DNA of 7,867 nt from NCBI GenBank assembly GCA_030616145.1, contig JAUWXU010000027.1, positions 1 to 7,867 on the forward strand, given 5' to 3'. Position 1 is the stretch's first letter. Each line of letters opens with the position of its first letter. Positions 1 through 5,638 of the stretch are shown one piece after another. The notes beneath the pieces were generated by a model that was not told where the DNA came from, ran no database searches, and saw nothing but the letters and a program-made list of their open reading frames with translations. The translations under genes and the position numbers were made by a program. This DNA comes from Candidatus Omnitrophota bacterium (GTDB taxonomy: Bacteria > Omnitrophota > JAUWXU01).

Positions 1-240
1 ATATTGATTATCAGCGAGGCCTATGGCATATTCCCTACTTTGGTGGCCCTGGTTGTCAATGTTTTGCTGGCCGGTATTATCCTGAGATTTTCTGTTCCGA
101 TTATCAGGGCAATAGGGATATCCGGCACGCGGGCCACGTCCAAGATAAGCAGTCTGCTGCTGGCCGCATTGGCGGTGATGATGGTAAGGAAGGGAATAAT
201 AGGTATTATTGTACTTCACTCTAAGGGCTTGTTGAAATAA
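1..240 (+). CDS. MarC-family (UPF0056) integral membrane protein, C-terminal fragment
   Basis: This is the last 79 codons of a gene that is open to the left edge, so the true start lies outside the window; the TTG at position 4 is not a convincing start. What is visible is one strongly hydrophobic helix (TLVALVVNVLLAGIILRF), a short polar turn with GISGTRATSKIS, and a second hydrophobic stretch SLLLAALAVMMVRKGIIGI. The pattern of a glycine/arginine turn followed by a helix of the type LLLAALAVxMxxxGI is what I know from the C-terminus of MarC-family proteins. These are inner-membrane proteins of about 200 residues with six predicted helices and no proven substrate; the old link to multiple antibiotic resistance is not supported. 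It sits 17 bases upstream of the small basic ORF and could be co-transcribed with it. The family call rests on a short C-terminal piece only. Confidence 0.72.
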   Translation: MLIISEAYGIFPTLVALVVNVLLAGIILRFSVPIIRAIGISGTRATSKISSLLLAALAVMMVRKGIIGIIVLHSKGLLK

Positions 241-244
241 AAAA

Positions 245-265
245 GGGAGGCATTGCTGTGGCAAT
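245..265 (+). promoter_or_regulatory. Strong ribosome binding site with start codon in a small hairpin loop
   Basis: The Shine-Dalgarno GGGAGG (245-250) is followed at once by a perfect 5-bp inverted repeat, ATTGC (252-256) and GCAAT (261-265). The 4-base loop TGTG contains the GTG start (258-260) of the small basic ORF. The ribosome binding site is clear and supports the GTG start. The hairpin is short and may be chance, so a regulatory role is inference. Confidence 0.4.
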
Positions 266-401
266 ACACCGTAAAGTTAGACAGAGAATCCACAGGATAC
301 GCGCAAGAAAACAGAAGAGGAGACGGCTCAGGGCCCATTCTGTAAATCCTGACGATCTTTTCAGTGGCGGGTTTTATGTAGGTAAGAGAAAAGACAGTTA
401 A
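258..401 (+). CDS. Arginine-rich small basic protein of unknown function (47 aa)
   Basis: A GTG-initiated ORF of 47 codons, preceded by a strong Shine-Dalgarno (GGGAGG at 245-250, seven bases before the start). I do not recognise the family. The protein begins MAIHRKVRQRIHRIRARKQK and continues RRRLRAHSV. Thirteen of the first 25 residues are Lys or Arg, which suggests binding to nucleic acid or ribosomal RNA. The remaining third is mixed and nearly neutral, with an NPDDLFSGGFYVGK segment. There is no cysteine and no membrane segment. The reading frame ends at TAA 399-401, just inside the short tandem repeat. Length and composition recall small ribosome-associated proteins, but I see no match to bL34, bL36, bTHX or the small basic protein known from Planctomycetes and relatives. 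The strong ribosome binding site and biased composition argue that it is real; the short length and GTG start keep confidence moderate. Confidence 0.55.
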   Translation: MAIHRKVRQRIHRIRARKQKRRRLRAHSVNPDDLFSGGFYVGKRKDS

Positions 402-427
402 TTGGTGAATGGTTAATTGGTAAATTC
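398..427 (+). repeat. Imperfect 15-bp tandem repeat between genes
   Basis: Two adjacent copies of about 15 bases, TTAATTGGTGAATGG (398-412) and TTAATTGGTAAATTC (413-427), share the first nine bases exactly (TTAATTGGT) and then diverge slightly. The repeat overlaps the stop codon of the small basic ORF and ends five bases before the ATG at 433, where a Shine-Dalgarno would be expected and none is visible. It is simple-sequence in character and may be an expanding intergenic repeat. Confidence 0.5.
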
Positions 428-432
428 TTAAA

Positions 433-2724
433 ATGAGACGGGCGCTTCTGATAGCCGTATTTATATCAGGTCTTAGCGCAATGGTGGCTCAGATCCTGGT
501 ATTGCGCGAGTTGCTGGTAACCTTTTACGGTAACGAGTTTACGATTGGGATAATTCTGGCCAATTGGGTGGTGCTGGAGGCCCTTGGCGCGTCATTTTTA
601 GGCAGAAGGGTTGATCGGCTCAAGAACAAATTAGATGGATTTGTATGGCTTCAGATGTTTTTTTCCATTGCCTTCCCAATAGCCATTTATCTCTGCCGCA
701 CATTAAAACAAGACTTGGGAATTACCAGCGGAGAAGGACTAGGATTCAACTGGGTATTTCTTTATTCCTGCCTGATAGTTTTCCCGCTGAGCTTTTCTCA
801 TGGCGCACTGTTTAGTTTTGGGTGCAGGGTATATCATCTATTTTCTCAGGGTCAGGATAAGAATTTCCCCGACCAGCGAAAGGCCGGTGGCGCGGTCGGA
901 CGCATATATGCCAGCGAGGCCCTGGGCACGATTTTAGGAGGGATTGCCCTTACCTATCTTTTTATTCCCCGCCTTAATTCTTTCCAGACAGTCTTCATAA
1001 TAGCGTTGTTGAATCTAGCTGTTTGCCTGGTGTTAGTCTATCTTTCAAGGACTTCAGGCAGGATCCTGAAGGCCGTTGCTGTAATATTACCGGCTGTGGT
1101 GTTATGCCTGGTTTTTATAGGCTGGCCGGCAAAAATTCATCAGTCCTCGATTAATAAACAGTGGAGCGGTTACAGATTGCTTGATTATCAGAATTCCATT
1201 TACGGTAATGTAGCGGTTGCTACAATGGACGGTCAGCATTCGTTCTTTTCCAATGGCGTGCCAATAATTATTACGCCCAGTCCCGACATAGCCTATGTTG
1301 AGGAGTTTGGCAACATTCCTTTGTTGTTTCATCCCCGGCCCGAACAGATACTTATTATCAATTCAGGCGCAGGCGGGCTGATTAATCAGATGTTAAAACA
1401 CCCCCTGAGGCGCATTGATTATTTGGAACTCGACCCGTTAATTATCGAGATGGTCAAAAGATATCCCACCGCACTGACTGAAACCGAACTTGCTGATAAG
1501 AGGGTAGATGTCAAGAATGTTGACGCCAGGCAGTTTATTAGTAACATCTCTGATGCCTACGATGTAATCATGATTGGTCTTAGCGAACCCTCTGATTTAC
1601 AGATAAACCGGTTTTTCACCGAGGAGTTTTTTTCTCTGACCAGAAAGGCCCTGAAAAAAGGCGGGATAGTGGCCTTTACCTTGCCCGGCTCAGAGACCTA
1701 TCTAAGGCAGGAGCTAAAGGACCTCAATGCCTGTGTCCTCAACGGGCTTAAAAAGATATATGGTTATGTCCGGATTATTCCCGGGGACCGCAATCTGATT
1801 CTGGCGTCTGAGTGGCAGGATATAATAAAGACAGATCCTGACCTGATTGTCCAGAGGGCAGAGGAACGCGGCATTAAAACAAACATCCTTTCGCTGCCTT
1901 ATCTTAACTATAGATTTCATCCTGATCGTCTAAGCTGGTTTTTAGATACACTTAAGGATGCTTCCAGCCAGACCAACAGGGACTTTACCCCCCGGGCAGT
2001 GTTCAGTTATTCTGCCTACTGGAATGCCCAGTTTTCGCCGCATCTCGGAAAGGTCCTCAGGGTCCTGGGAAATATAAACCTCAAGACAATATCTATTCTG
2101 ATAGTAATCCTGGTCGGTATGGTCTTTCTGTTTTATTCGGTTAGTCCCCGGTTCAGTAAGATCGCTGTATCATTTTCTATTTTTTCCACCGGATTTTTCG
2201 GGATGCTGATTAGTCTCGTTTTGATATTCGGTTTTCAGATAGTTTACGGCTATCTCTATTATCAGATAGGGATTTTAATAACTGCGTTTATGGCCGGCAT
2301 AGCCGCTGGAAGTATTTCAATGACTGCCTATCTGAAACGCATCAGAAAGGGTTATCCTGTTTTTCTGTGCCTGGAATTTTTAATAATATGCCTGGCAGTA
2401 GCGATCCCTCTGCTAATCGCTGGATTTAATCAAGCGCTGTTTTTGGTGTTTTGCTTTGCAGCTGGTTCGCTGGTTGGGGCTGAATTTCCCTTGGCCAACC
2501 AAATATATCTGAGGTCGCCGGATCGACTGGGTTCGAGTGCCGGACTGCTTTATGGCACTGATCTCCTGGGCGGCTGGCTTGCCGGGATGCTGGGGGGGAT
2601 AGTATTTTTGCCTGTTTTGGGGTTGTTTAAAACCTGTCTGATAATAGTTATACTCAAGATAGGCACGTTAATAATGTTGCTTATTTCCGGCAAGGATTTA
2701 AAGGATTTAATTGTTGAAAAATAA
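433..2724 (+). CDS. Membrane-embedded spermidine synthase-like protein (degenerate active site)
   Basis: A 763-residue protein of the type often labelled fused MFS/spermidine synthase. About seven hydrophobic segments (roughly residues 4-235) come first, including the conserved pattern YASEALGTILGG. A soluble Rossmann-type spermidine-synthase domain follows (about 240-540). A second membrane part (about 545-755) contains GAEFPLANQIYL and LYGTDLLGGWLAGMLGG, which look like a partial repeat of the N-terminal membrane half. In the soluble domain, the usual GGGDG S-adenosylmethionine loop reads NSGAG (310-314), and the acidic YLELD motif is kept. The catalytic Asp in the canonical DVIxxD stretch is Gly382, and the second Asp is Glu385. 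Classical aminopropyl transfer is therefore unlikely; the real substrate is unknown. The ATG at 433 is forced by an in-frame TAA at 421-423. No Shine-Dalgarno is visible before it. Confidence 0.85.
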   Translation: MRRALLIAVFISGLSAMVAQILVLRELLVTFYGNEFTIGIILANWVVLEALGASFLGRRVDRLKNKLDGFVWLQMFFSIAFPIAIYLCRTLKQDLGITSGEGLGFNWVFLYSCLIVFPLSFSHGALFSFGCRVYHLFSQGQDKNFPDQRKAGGAVGRIYASEALGTILGGIALTYLFIPRLNSFQTVFIIALLNLAVCLVLVYLSRTSGRILKAVAVILPAVVLCLVFIGWPAKIHQSSINKQWSGYRLLDYQNSIYGNVAVATMDGQHSFFSNGVPIIITPSPDIAYVEEFGNIPLLFHPRPEQILIINSGAGGLINQMLKHPLRRIDYLELDPLIIEMVKRYPTALTETELADKRVDVKNVDARQFISNISDAYDVIMIGLSEPSDLQINRFFTEEFFSLTRKALKKGGIVAFTLPGSETYLRQELKDLNACVLNGLKKIYGYVRIIPGDRNLILASEWQDIIKTDPDLIVQRAEERGIKTNILSLPYLNYRFHPDRLSWFLDTLKDASSQTNRDFTPRAVFSYSAYWNAQFSPHLGKVLRVLGNINLKTISILIVILVGMVFLFYSVSPRFSKIAVSFSIFSTGFFGMLISLVLIFGFQIVYGYLYYQIGILITAFMAGIAAGSISMTAYLKRIRKGYPVFLCLEFLIICLAVAIPLLIAGFNQALFLVFCFAAGSLVGAEFPLANQIYLRSPDRLGSSAGLLYGTDLLGGWLAGMLGGIVFLPVLGLFKTCLIIVILKIGTLIMLLISGKDLKDLIVEK

Positions 2725-2742
2725 TTTCTATGGTATTATAAT
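2714..2742 (+). promoter_or_regulatory. Predicted sigma-70-type promoter for the amrS-to-ccdA operon
   Basis: TTGAAA (2714-2719) and TATAAT (2737-2742) are separated by 17 bp. This is a perfect -10, a -35 with one mismatch from TTGACA, and the ideal spacing. The -35 lies within the last codons of the spermidine synthase-like gene (stop 2722-2724). Transcription would start near 2749 and give a leader of about 84 bases before the ATG at 2833. This explains the 108-base gap, the widest between the genes from 433 to 6459. Confidence 0.65.
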
Positions 2743-2832
2743 AAAGCTTGCGGGCTACCGCTCAAAACTATAGATTACACACTCGCCAATAGACAGACGG
2801 GGATTTACAAATATCCAAACCCACATATTTCG

Positions 2833-3972
2833 ATGATTAAAAAACCGCGTTTTATATTCTATATTCTGATTATTACGGGAAGTCTTATTTCCACACTGCT
2901 GGTTACCGGTCTGGTCAGGAGCACTACTTCTTCCAGCGGGCTTCACGAAGCGCTTTATTGGCACGGACTTCCTGAGGGCAGGGTCCAGTGCGAACTCTGC
3001 CCCCACCGTTGCGTCCTTAAACCAGGCCAGCGCGGCCGGTGTACGGTAAGGGAGAATAAAGATGGTAAATTATATAGCCTGGTATATGGCAAGCCCTGCG
3101 CTGTCCATGTCGACCCTATCGAAAAAAAGCCCTTTTTCCACGTGGCGCCGTCGAGCAGCGTCTTTTCCATTGCGACTGTTGGCTGTAATCTCCGGTGCAT
3201 CTTCTGCCAGAACTGGCAGATTTCCCAGACCAGACCCGAAGAGACCGGGCATTATGATATGGGACCTGCCGAAACCGTGGATGCGCTCACCAAAAGGGGC
3301 TGCCGGATAATTGCCTACACCTATACAGAACCCACCATATTCTACGAATATATGCTGGATACTGCCCGGCTAATCAAGCAACAGGGATTTTTCAACACGA
3401 TGCACACCTGCGGCTATATAAATCCTGCGCCGCTCAAGGAATTATTGAAGTATATGGACGCTGTTAATGTGGATCTCAAAGGTTTCAATGAAACCTTTTA
3501 CCGCAAGATGAGTTCGGGCCGGCTGGAACCGGTACTGCAGGCGCTCAAGACGATTAAACAGGAAGGAGTATGGCTGGAGGTAACCAATCTGGTTATACCT
3601 GGTGCCAATGACGACCCGGAAGATGTCCGAAAAATGTGCGAGTGGATAAAAGAGAATTTAGGCGAAGATACGCCTTTGCATTTTGGCCGTTTCTTTCCTC
3701 ATTATAAATTGGGAAACCTGCCGCCTACTCCGATAGAGACATTGGAGAGGTCCAGACAGATAGCGCTGGATATGGGTTTAAAATATGTCTATATCGGAAA
3801 TGTCCCGGGTAATCCGGCAGAGAATACCTATTGCCCGAGGTGCGGAGAACTTTTAGTAAAGAGGGTTGGTTATATAGTGGAAGAAAATAATATTATTGAC
3901 AGCAAATGTAAATTCTGCGGTTATAAAATAGCCGGGAGATGGGACATGCTTGATAAGGGGGGTGAAAAATAG
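2833..3972 (+). CDS. amrS: AmrS-like radical SAM protein with N-terminal membrane anchor
   Basis: A 379-residue protein matching the radical SAM enzyme of the AmmeMemoRadiSam group (AmrS, related to pyruvate formate-lyase activases). Residues 7-28 form one hydrophobic helix after MIKKPR. A Ser/Thr-rich linker follows, then the family's N-terminal cysteine motif CELCPHRC (Cys53, 56, 60) with GQRGRC. The radical SAM cluster motif is CNLRCIFC (Cys118, 122, 125) followed by QNWQISQ. Downstream are AYTYTEPTIFYEY, NVDLKGF and HFGRFFPHYK, all typical. The C-terminal zinc-ribbon-like tail has CPRCG (334, 337) and CKFCG (359, 362). The usual family length is about 330; the extra is the anchor. No ATG, GTG or TTG lies in frame between the previous stop and 2833, nor between 2833 and the cysteine motif, so the anchor cannot be trimmed by choosing a common start. 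No good Shine-Dalgarno is visible. The physiological substrate is unknown, and no AmmeMemo partner is in the window. Confidence 0.88.
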   Translation: MIKKPRFIFYILIITGSLISTLLVTGLVRSTTSSSGLHEALYWHGLPEGRVQCELCPHRCVLKPGQRGRCTVRENKDGKLYSLVYGKPCAVHVDPIEKKPFFHVAPSSSVFSIATVGCNLRCIFCQNWQISQTRPEETGHYDMGPAETVDALTKRGCRIIAYTYTEPTIFYEYMLDTARLIKQQGFFNTMHTCGYINPAPLKELLKYMDAVNVDLKGFNETFYRKMSSGRLEPVLQALKTIKQEGVWLEVTNLVIPGANDDPEDVRKMCEWIKENLGEDTPLHFGRFFPHYKLGNLPPTPIETLERSRQIALDMGLKYVYIGNVPGNPAENTYCPRCGELLVKRVGYIVEENNIIDSKCKFCGYKIAGRWDMLDKGGEK

Positions 3973-3976
3973 AGAG

Positions 3977-4582
3977 ATGAAGGCCTTTTTAGTAGGTGTT
4001 ATTTTCTTAATAGCAGTGGTTATTCTTGCCGGACTGGGATTTTTGTTTGTTCCGTTTATTTTAGTGTTGGGGTTATTTTTGAGATTTATTTTATTAATCG
4101 TCCTGGGCATTTTGGTTGTCTGGATTCTGGGTAAATTTATTATTTTTGTCTGGGAGACATTAAGAAAGAAACAGGGGAGGTGTGAAATGGTTAGACGAGT
4201 CAAGCAGATAGTGATAGCTACCGAAGACAGGCCAGGGATGCTTTCAGAGATAACTCAATTGATAGCCGGAGAAAATATCAATATTGAGGCAATCAAGGCA
4301 TTTGTTGATTCCAAGGGAAAGGCAAATTTTTATATTATTACTGCTGATAATCAGAAGGTCTTATCAGTTCTGGGCTCCGGCGGCTTGTCGGGCAGAGAAG
4401 AAGAGGTCCTGGCGCTTGAGCTGGAAAACAAGCCTGGCGCATTGGGCGAAATGGCCTCAAAACTTAAGGAAAAAAAGGTGAATTTGCTGTATTGCTATGG
4501 CACTGTTGGCCAGGCCGGCAGCCCTGCCCGTTTTATTATGAAGGCGGAAAATAACGACCAGGCAATCGAGGCGCTAAGGTAA
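3977..4582 (+). CDS. Small membrane protein read in frame into a tandem ACT-domain protein
   Basis: One open frame of 201 residues joins two parts that look like separate genes. Residues 1-62 are nearly all hydrophobic (MKAFLVGVIFLIAVVILAG, then two or so further helical stretches) and end in FVWETLRKKQGRCE. From Met71 the sequence is a tandem ACT protein: ACT1 about 75-131, with EDRPGMLSEITQLI, and ACT2 about 146-200, with ENKPGALGEMASKL. The DRPG and NKPG turns followed by a helix are the ACT ligand-site signature, as in small stand-alone amino-acid-binding regulators of the COG4747 type. ATG 3977 lies four bases after the amrS stop, with a G-rich stretch at 3957-3964 as a distant Shine-Dalgarno; TTG 3950 and GTG 3962 are possible upstream starts. 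A strong internal ribosome binding site precedes Met71, so the ACT part is probably also, or only, made separately. I do not recognise the membrane part. Confidence 0.6.
   Translation: MKAFLVGVIFLIAVVILAGLGFLFVPFILVLGLFLRFILLIVLGILVVWILGKFIIFVWETLRKKQGRCEMVRRVKQIVIATEDRPGMLSEITQLIAGENINIEAIKAFVDSKGKANFYIITADNQKVLSVLGSGGLSGREEEVLALELENKPGALGEMASKLKEKKVNLLYCYGTVGQAGSPARFIMKAENNDQAIEALR
4174..4182 (+). promoter_or_regulatory. Internal Shine-Dalgarno for the ACT-domain protein
   Basis: GGGGAGGTG (4174-4182) ends four bases before ATG 4187 and is one of the best ribosome binding sites in the window. It lies inside the longer open frame. It strongly suggests that translation starts at 4187, either as the only start of a separate ACT gene or as a second start giving a soluble form of the fusion. 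Confidence 0.7.
4187..4582 (+). CDS. Tandem ACT-domain protein, alternative start inside the fusion frame
   Basis: This is the alternative reading of the previous frame, starting at the internal ATG: 131 residues beginning MVRRVKQIVIATEDRPG. It would be a soluble cytoplasmic protein made only of two ACT domains. Such proteins usually bind amino acids or similar small ligands and act as regulators; the ligand here cannot be read from sequence. The length and immediate start of the first ACT strand fit a complete stand-alone family member. It ends at EALR followed by TAA, within a short AT-rich palindrome. The next gene encodes another small ligand-type domain (NIL), so the two may form a regulatory pair. 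I favour this start on ribosome-site strength, but the open frame upstream means a fused product cannot be excluded. Confidence 0.55.
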   Translation: MVRRVKQIVIATEDRPGMLSEITQLIAGENINIEAIKAFVDSKGKANFYIITADNQKVLSVLGSGGLSGREEEVLALELENKPGALGEMASKLKEKKVNLLYCYGTVGQAGSPARFIMKAENNDQAIEALR

Positions 4583-4599
4583 TTTTAGCTCTAAAATTA
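4580..4599 (+). repeat. AT-rich perfect palindrome at the ACT gene stop codon
   Basis: TAATTTTAG (4580-4588) and CTAAAATTA (4591-4599) are perfect 9-bp arms around a 2-base centre, and the left arm includes the stop codon. The stem is AT-rich and lacks a following T-run, so it is a poor intrinsic terminator. It could be a weak mRNA hairpin or an operator-like site in the 33-base gap before the NIL gene. Confidence 0.45.
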
Positions 4600-4615
4600 A
4601 AAAGGATACATTACT

Positions 4616-4834
4616 ATGAAGATTCAGGTAGAATTAACGTTTCCCGCAGACCTGAAGGATGAGCCGGTTCTCTACAATATGGGCCGTAATTTCAAGGTCA
4701 TTCCCAATGTCCTGGAGGCCTCTTTCTCGACTGAAATGGGCTGGACAATAATTACCCTGGAAGGCGAAGAGGCTGAAATCAACAGGTTGTTTGATTATCT
4801 GAAAACGAAAAACGTTACTATAGAACGGAGGTAA
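4616..4834 (+). CDS. NIL-domain protein (stand-alone)
   Basis: A 72-residue protein that is essentially one NIL domain. It begins with the strand VELTFPADLKDEPVLYNMGR, continues through KVIPNVLEASFS and GWTIITLEGEEAEINRLFDYL, and ends KTKNVTIERR. The NIL fold is ACT-like and is best known from the C-terminus of MetN-type methionine ABC transporter ATPases. There it binds the amino acid and regulates transport. It also occurs alone or fused to ferredoxin domains in sulfur-amino-acid contexts of anaerobes. Here there is no ferredoxin and no ATPase. ATG 4616 has an AAGGA Shine-Dalgarno (4602-4606) nine bases upstream. The ligand is unknown; methionine or a relative is a guess from the family. 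Its position after the ACT gene suggests a shared sensing role. Confidence 0.8.
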   Translation: MKIQVELTFPADLKDEPVLYNMGRNFKVIPNVLEASFSTEMGWTIITLEGEEAEINRLFDYLKTKNVTIERR

Positions 4835-4915
4835 AAGTTGCGTCCCTTTCTTGATAGAACCTTCCGGGCAGTTTCCATTCCTTTCTGTTGTGATGCGTGG
4901 AGGTCTTTAATAAAT

Positions 4916-4930
4916 AGGAGTAAAAATGTG
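4916..4930 (+). promoter_or_regulatory. Ribosome binding site deciding the GTG start of the thioredoxin-like gene
   Basis: AGGAG (4916-4920) lies seven bases before GTG 4928-4930. Starting there gives a clean signal peptide. A competing in-frame TTG at 4838, with GGAGGT at 4827-4832, would add 30 residues, including two cysteines, ahead of the signal peptide, which is unlikely for an exported protein. The ATG at 4926 is out of frame. Confidence 0.65.
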
Positions 4931-5638
4931 ATTAGATTGAAAACAATCCAAAAAATCTGTATCCTTATTTTGTTATTTTTGATTTCTGTTCCATTATATG
5001 CCCAGGATGATATCGTAAAAAAGAAAAACTTTTGCATGATATACTTTACCGGTATAGGCTGCAGCCGCTGCAAAAATTCCGACCCCCCTTTGTTGAGCAT
5101 TTTGCCGGAAGAGCAGTCTTCGGTCATTATAGTCGAGTATGAAATGTACAGGGAGAGGAAAAACGCCTCTTTGATTTCTGTTTATAATTCCAATTACGGC
5201 TGCGGCATGGGTATACCTCTTTTAATTTTCAGCAAACAGGAGTTTATGCCCGGCGACCGGGAAATTTTGGGGGCTATTGCCGGCAGGAGTTTTGATTTTA
5301 ATGGACTTTCCCTGCCTGATGGTTCTTCCCGTGATTTTAACGCTGTGGATATAACCACGCTGGGCGGCAGACCCAAGATATGGAGGGATGGAAGGATTTT
5401 GATTTGTAATGGGGAGAAGGGCAACAGTGATTTATTAAAGGAATTGCTGTTGAACGATGATTTGCCGGCTGTCTTGGAAAAGGCCGAGTTTGAAAAAGTC
5501 GAGCCGGAACCGGTCTTATTTTCTCAAGGTAGGGTTGAATTTGAAAATGCCATCAAGATAGACGATTGGATTTTTCAGTGGGACAGAAAAAAGGAGACAA
5601 AAAGCTTTTTATTTTATCCGGAAGATAGAAATAGATGA
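4928..5638 (+). CDS. Exported thioredoxin-like CxxC protein, partner of the CcdA-like protein
   Basis: A 236-residue protein from the GTG start. Residues 1-25 form a signal peptide (MIRLKTIQKI, then a hydrophobic core ending VPLYA, with likely cleavage before QDD), so it probably works outside the cytoplasmic membrane, perhaps still tethered. A thioredoxin-like region follows: strand FCMIYFTG, the active-site motif CSRC (Cys45 and Cys48), a helix, a second strand VIIVEYEM, and the expected proline loop GIPLLIF preceded by an unusual extra cysteine in NYGCGMG. The last 120 residues are not recognisable to me. The next gene overlaps by 4 bases (ATGA) and encodes a CcdA/DsbD-like membrane protein, the usual electron source for such CxxC proteins. 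It probably reduces or isomerises disulfides, or receives electrons for a membrane-side reductase; the client is unknown. A longer start at TTG 4838 is possible but less likely. Confidence 0.75.
   Translation: MIRLKTIQKICILILLFLISVPLYAQDDIVKKKNFCMIYFTGIGCSRCKNSDPPLLSILPEEQSSVIIVEYEMYRERKNASLISVYNSNYGCGMGIPLLIFSKQEFMPGDREILGAIAGRSFDFNGLSLPDGSSRDFNAVDITTLGGRPKIWRDGRILICNGEKGNSDLLKELLLNDDLPAVLEKAEFEKVEPEPVLFSQGRVEFENAIKIDDWIFQWDRKKETKSFLFYPEDRNR

Noticed and set aside
2725..2832. The gap between the spermidine synthase-like gene and amrS is open in the same frame, separated by a single TAA, suggesting readthrough fusion.
   Set aside because: Thirty-six codons free of stops is not improbable by chance, there is no start codon in the stretch, and a good promoter plus leader explains the gap.
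3853..4203. A 116-codon minus-strand ORF rich in Asn, Lys and Thr.
   Set aside because: It is the complement of the hydrophobic membrane-protein region, and its composition is what that produces; no recognisable domain.
4838..4927. Considered as a structured leader RNA or riboswitch before the thioredoxin-like gene.
   Set aside because: No paired stems of useful length were found by eye and no known riboswitch core is recognisable.
4795..5127. A 110-codon minus-strand ORF opposite the NIL and thioredoxin-like genes.
   Set aside because: It lies opposite clearly recognisable coding sequence and shows no domain; a shadow of the plus-strand frames.
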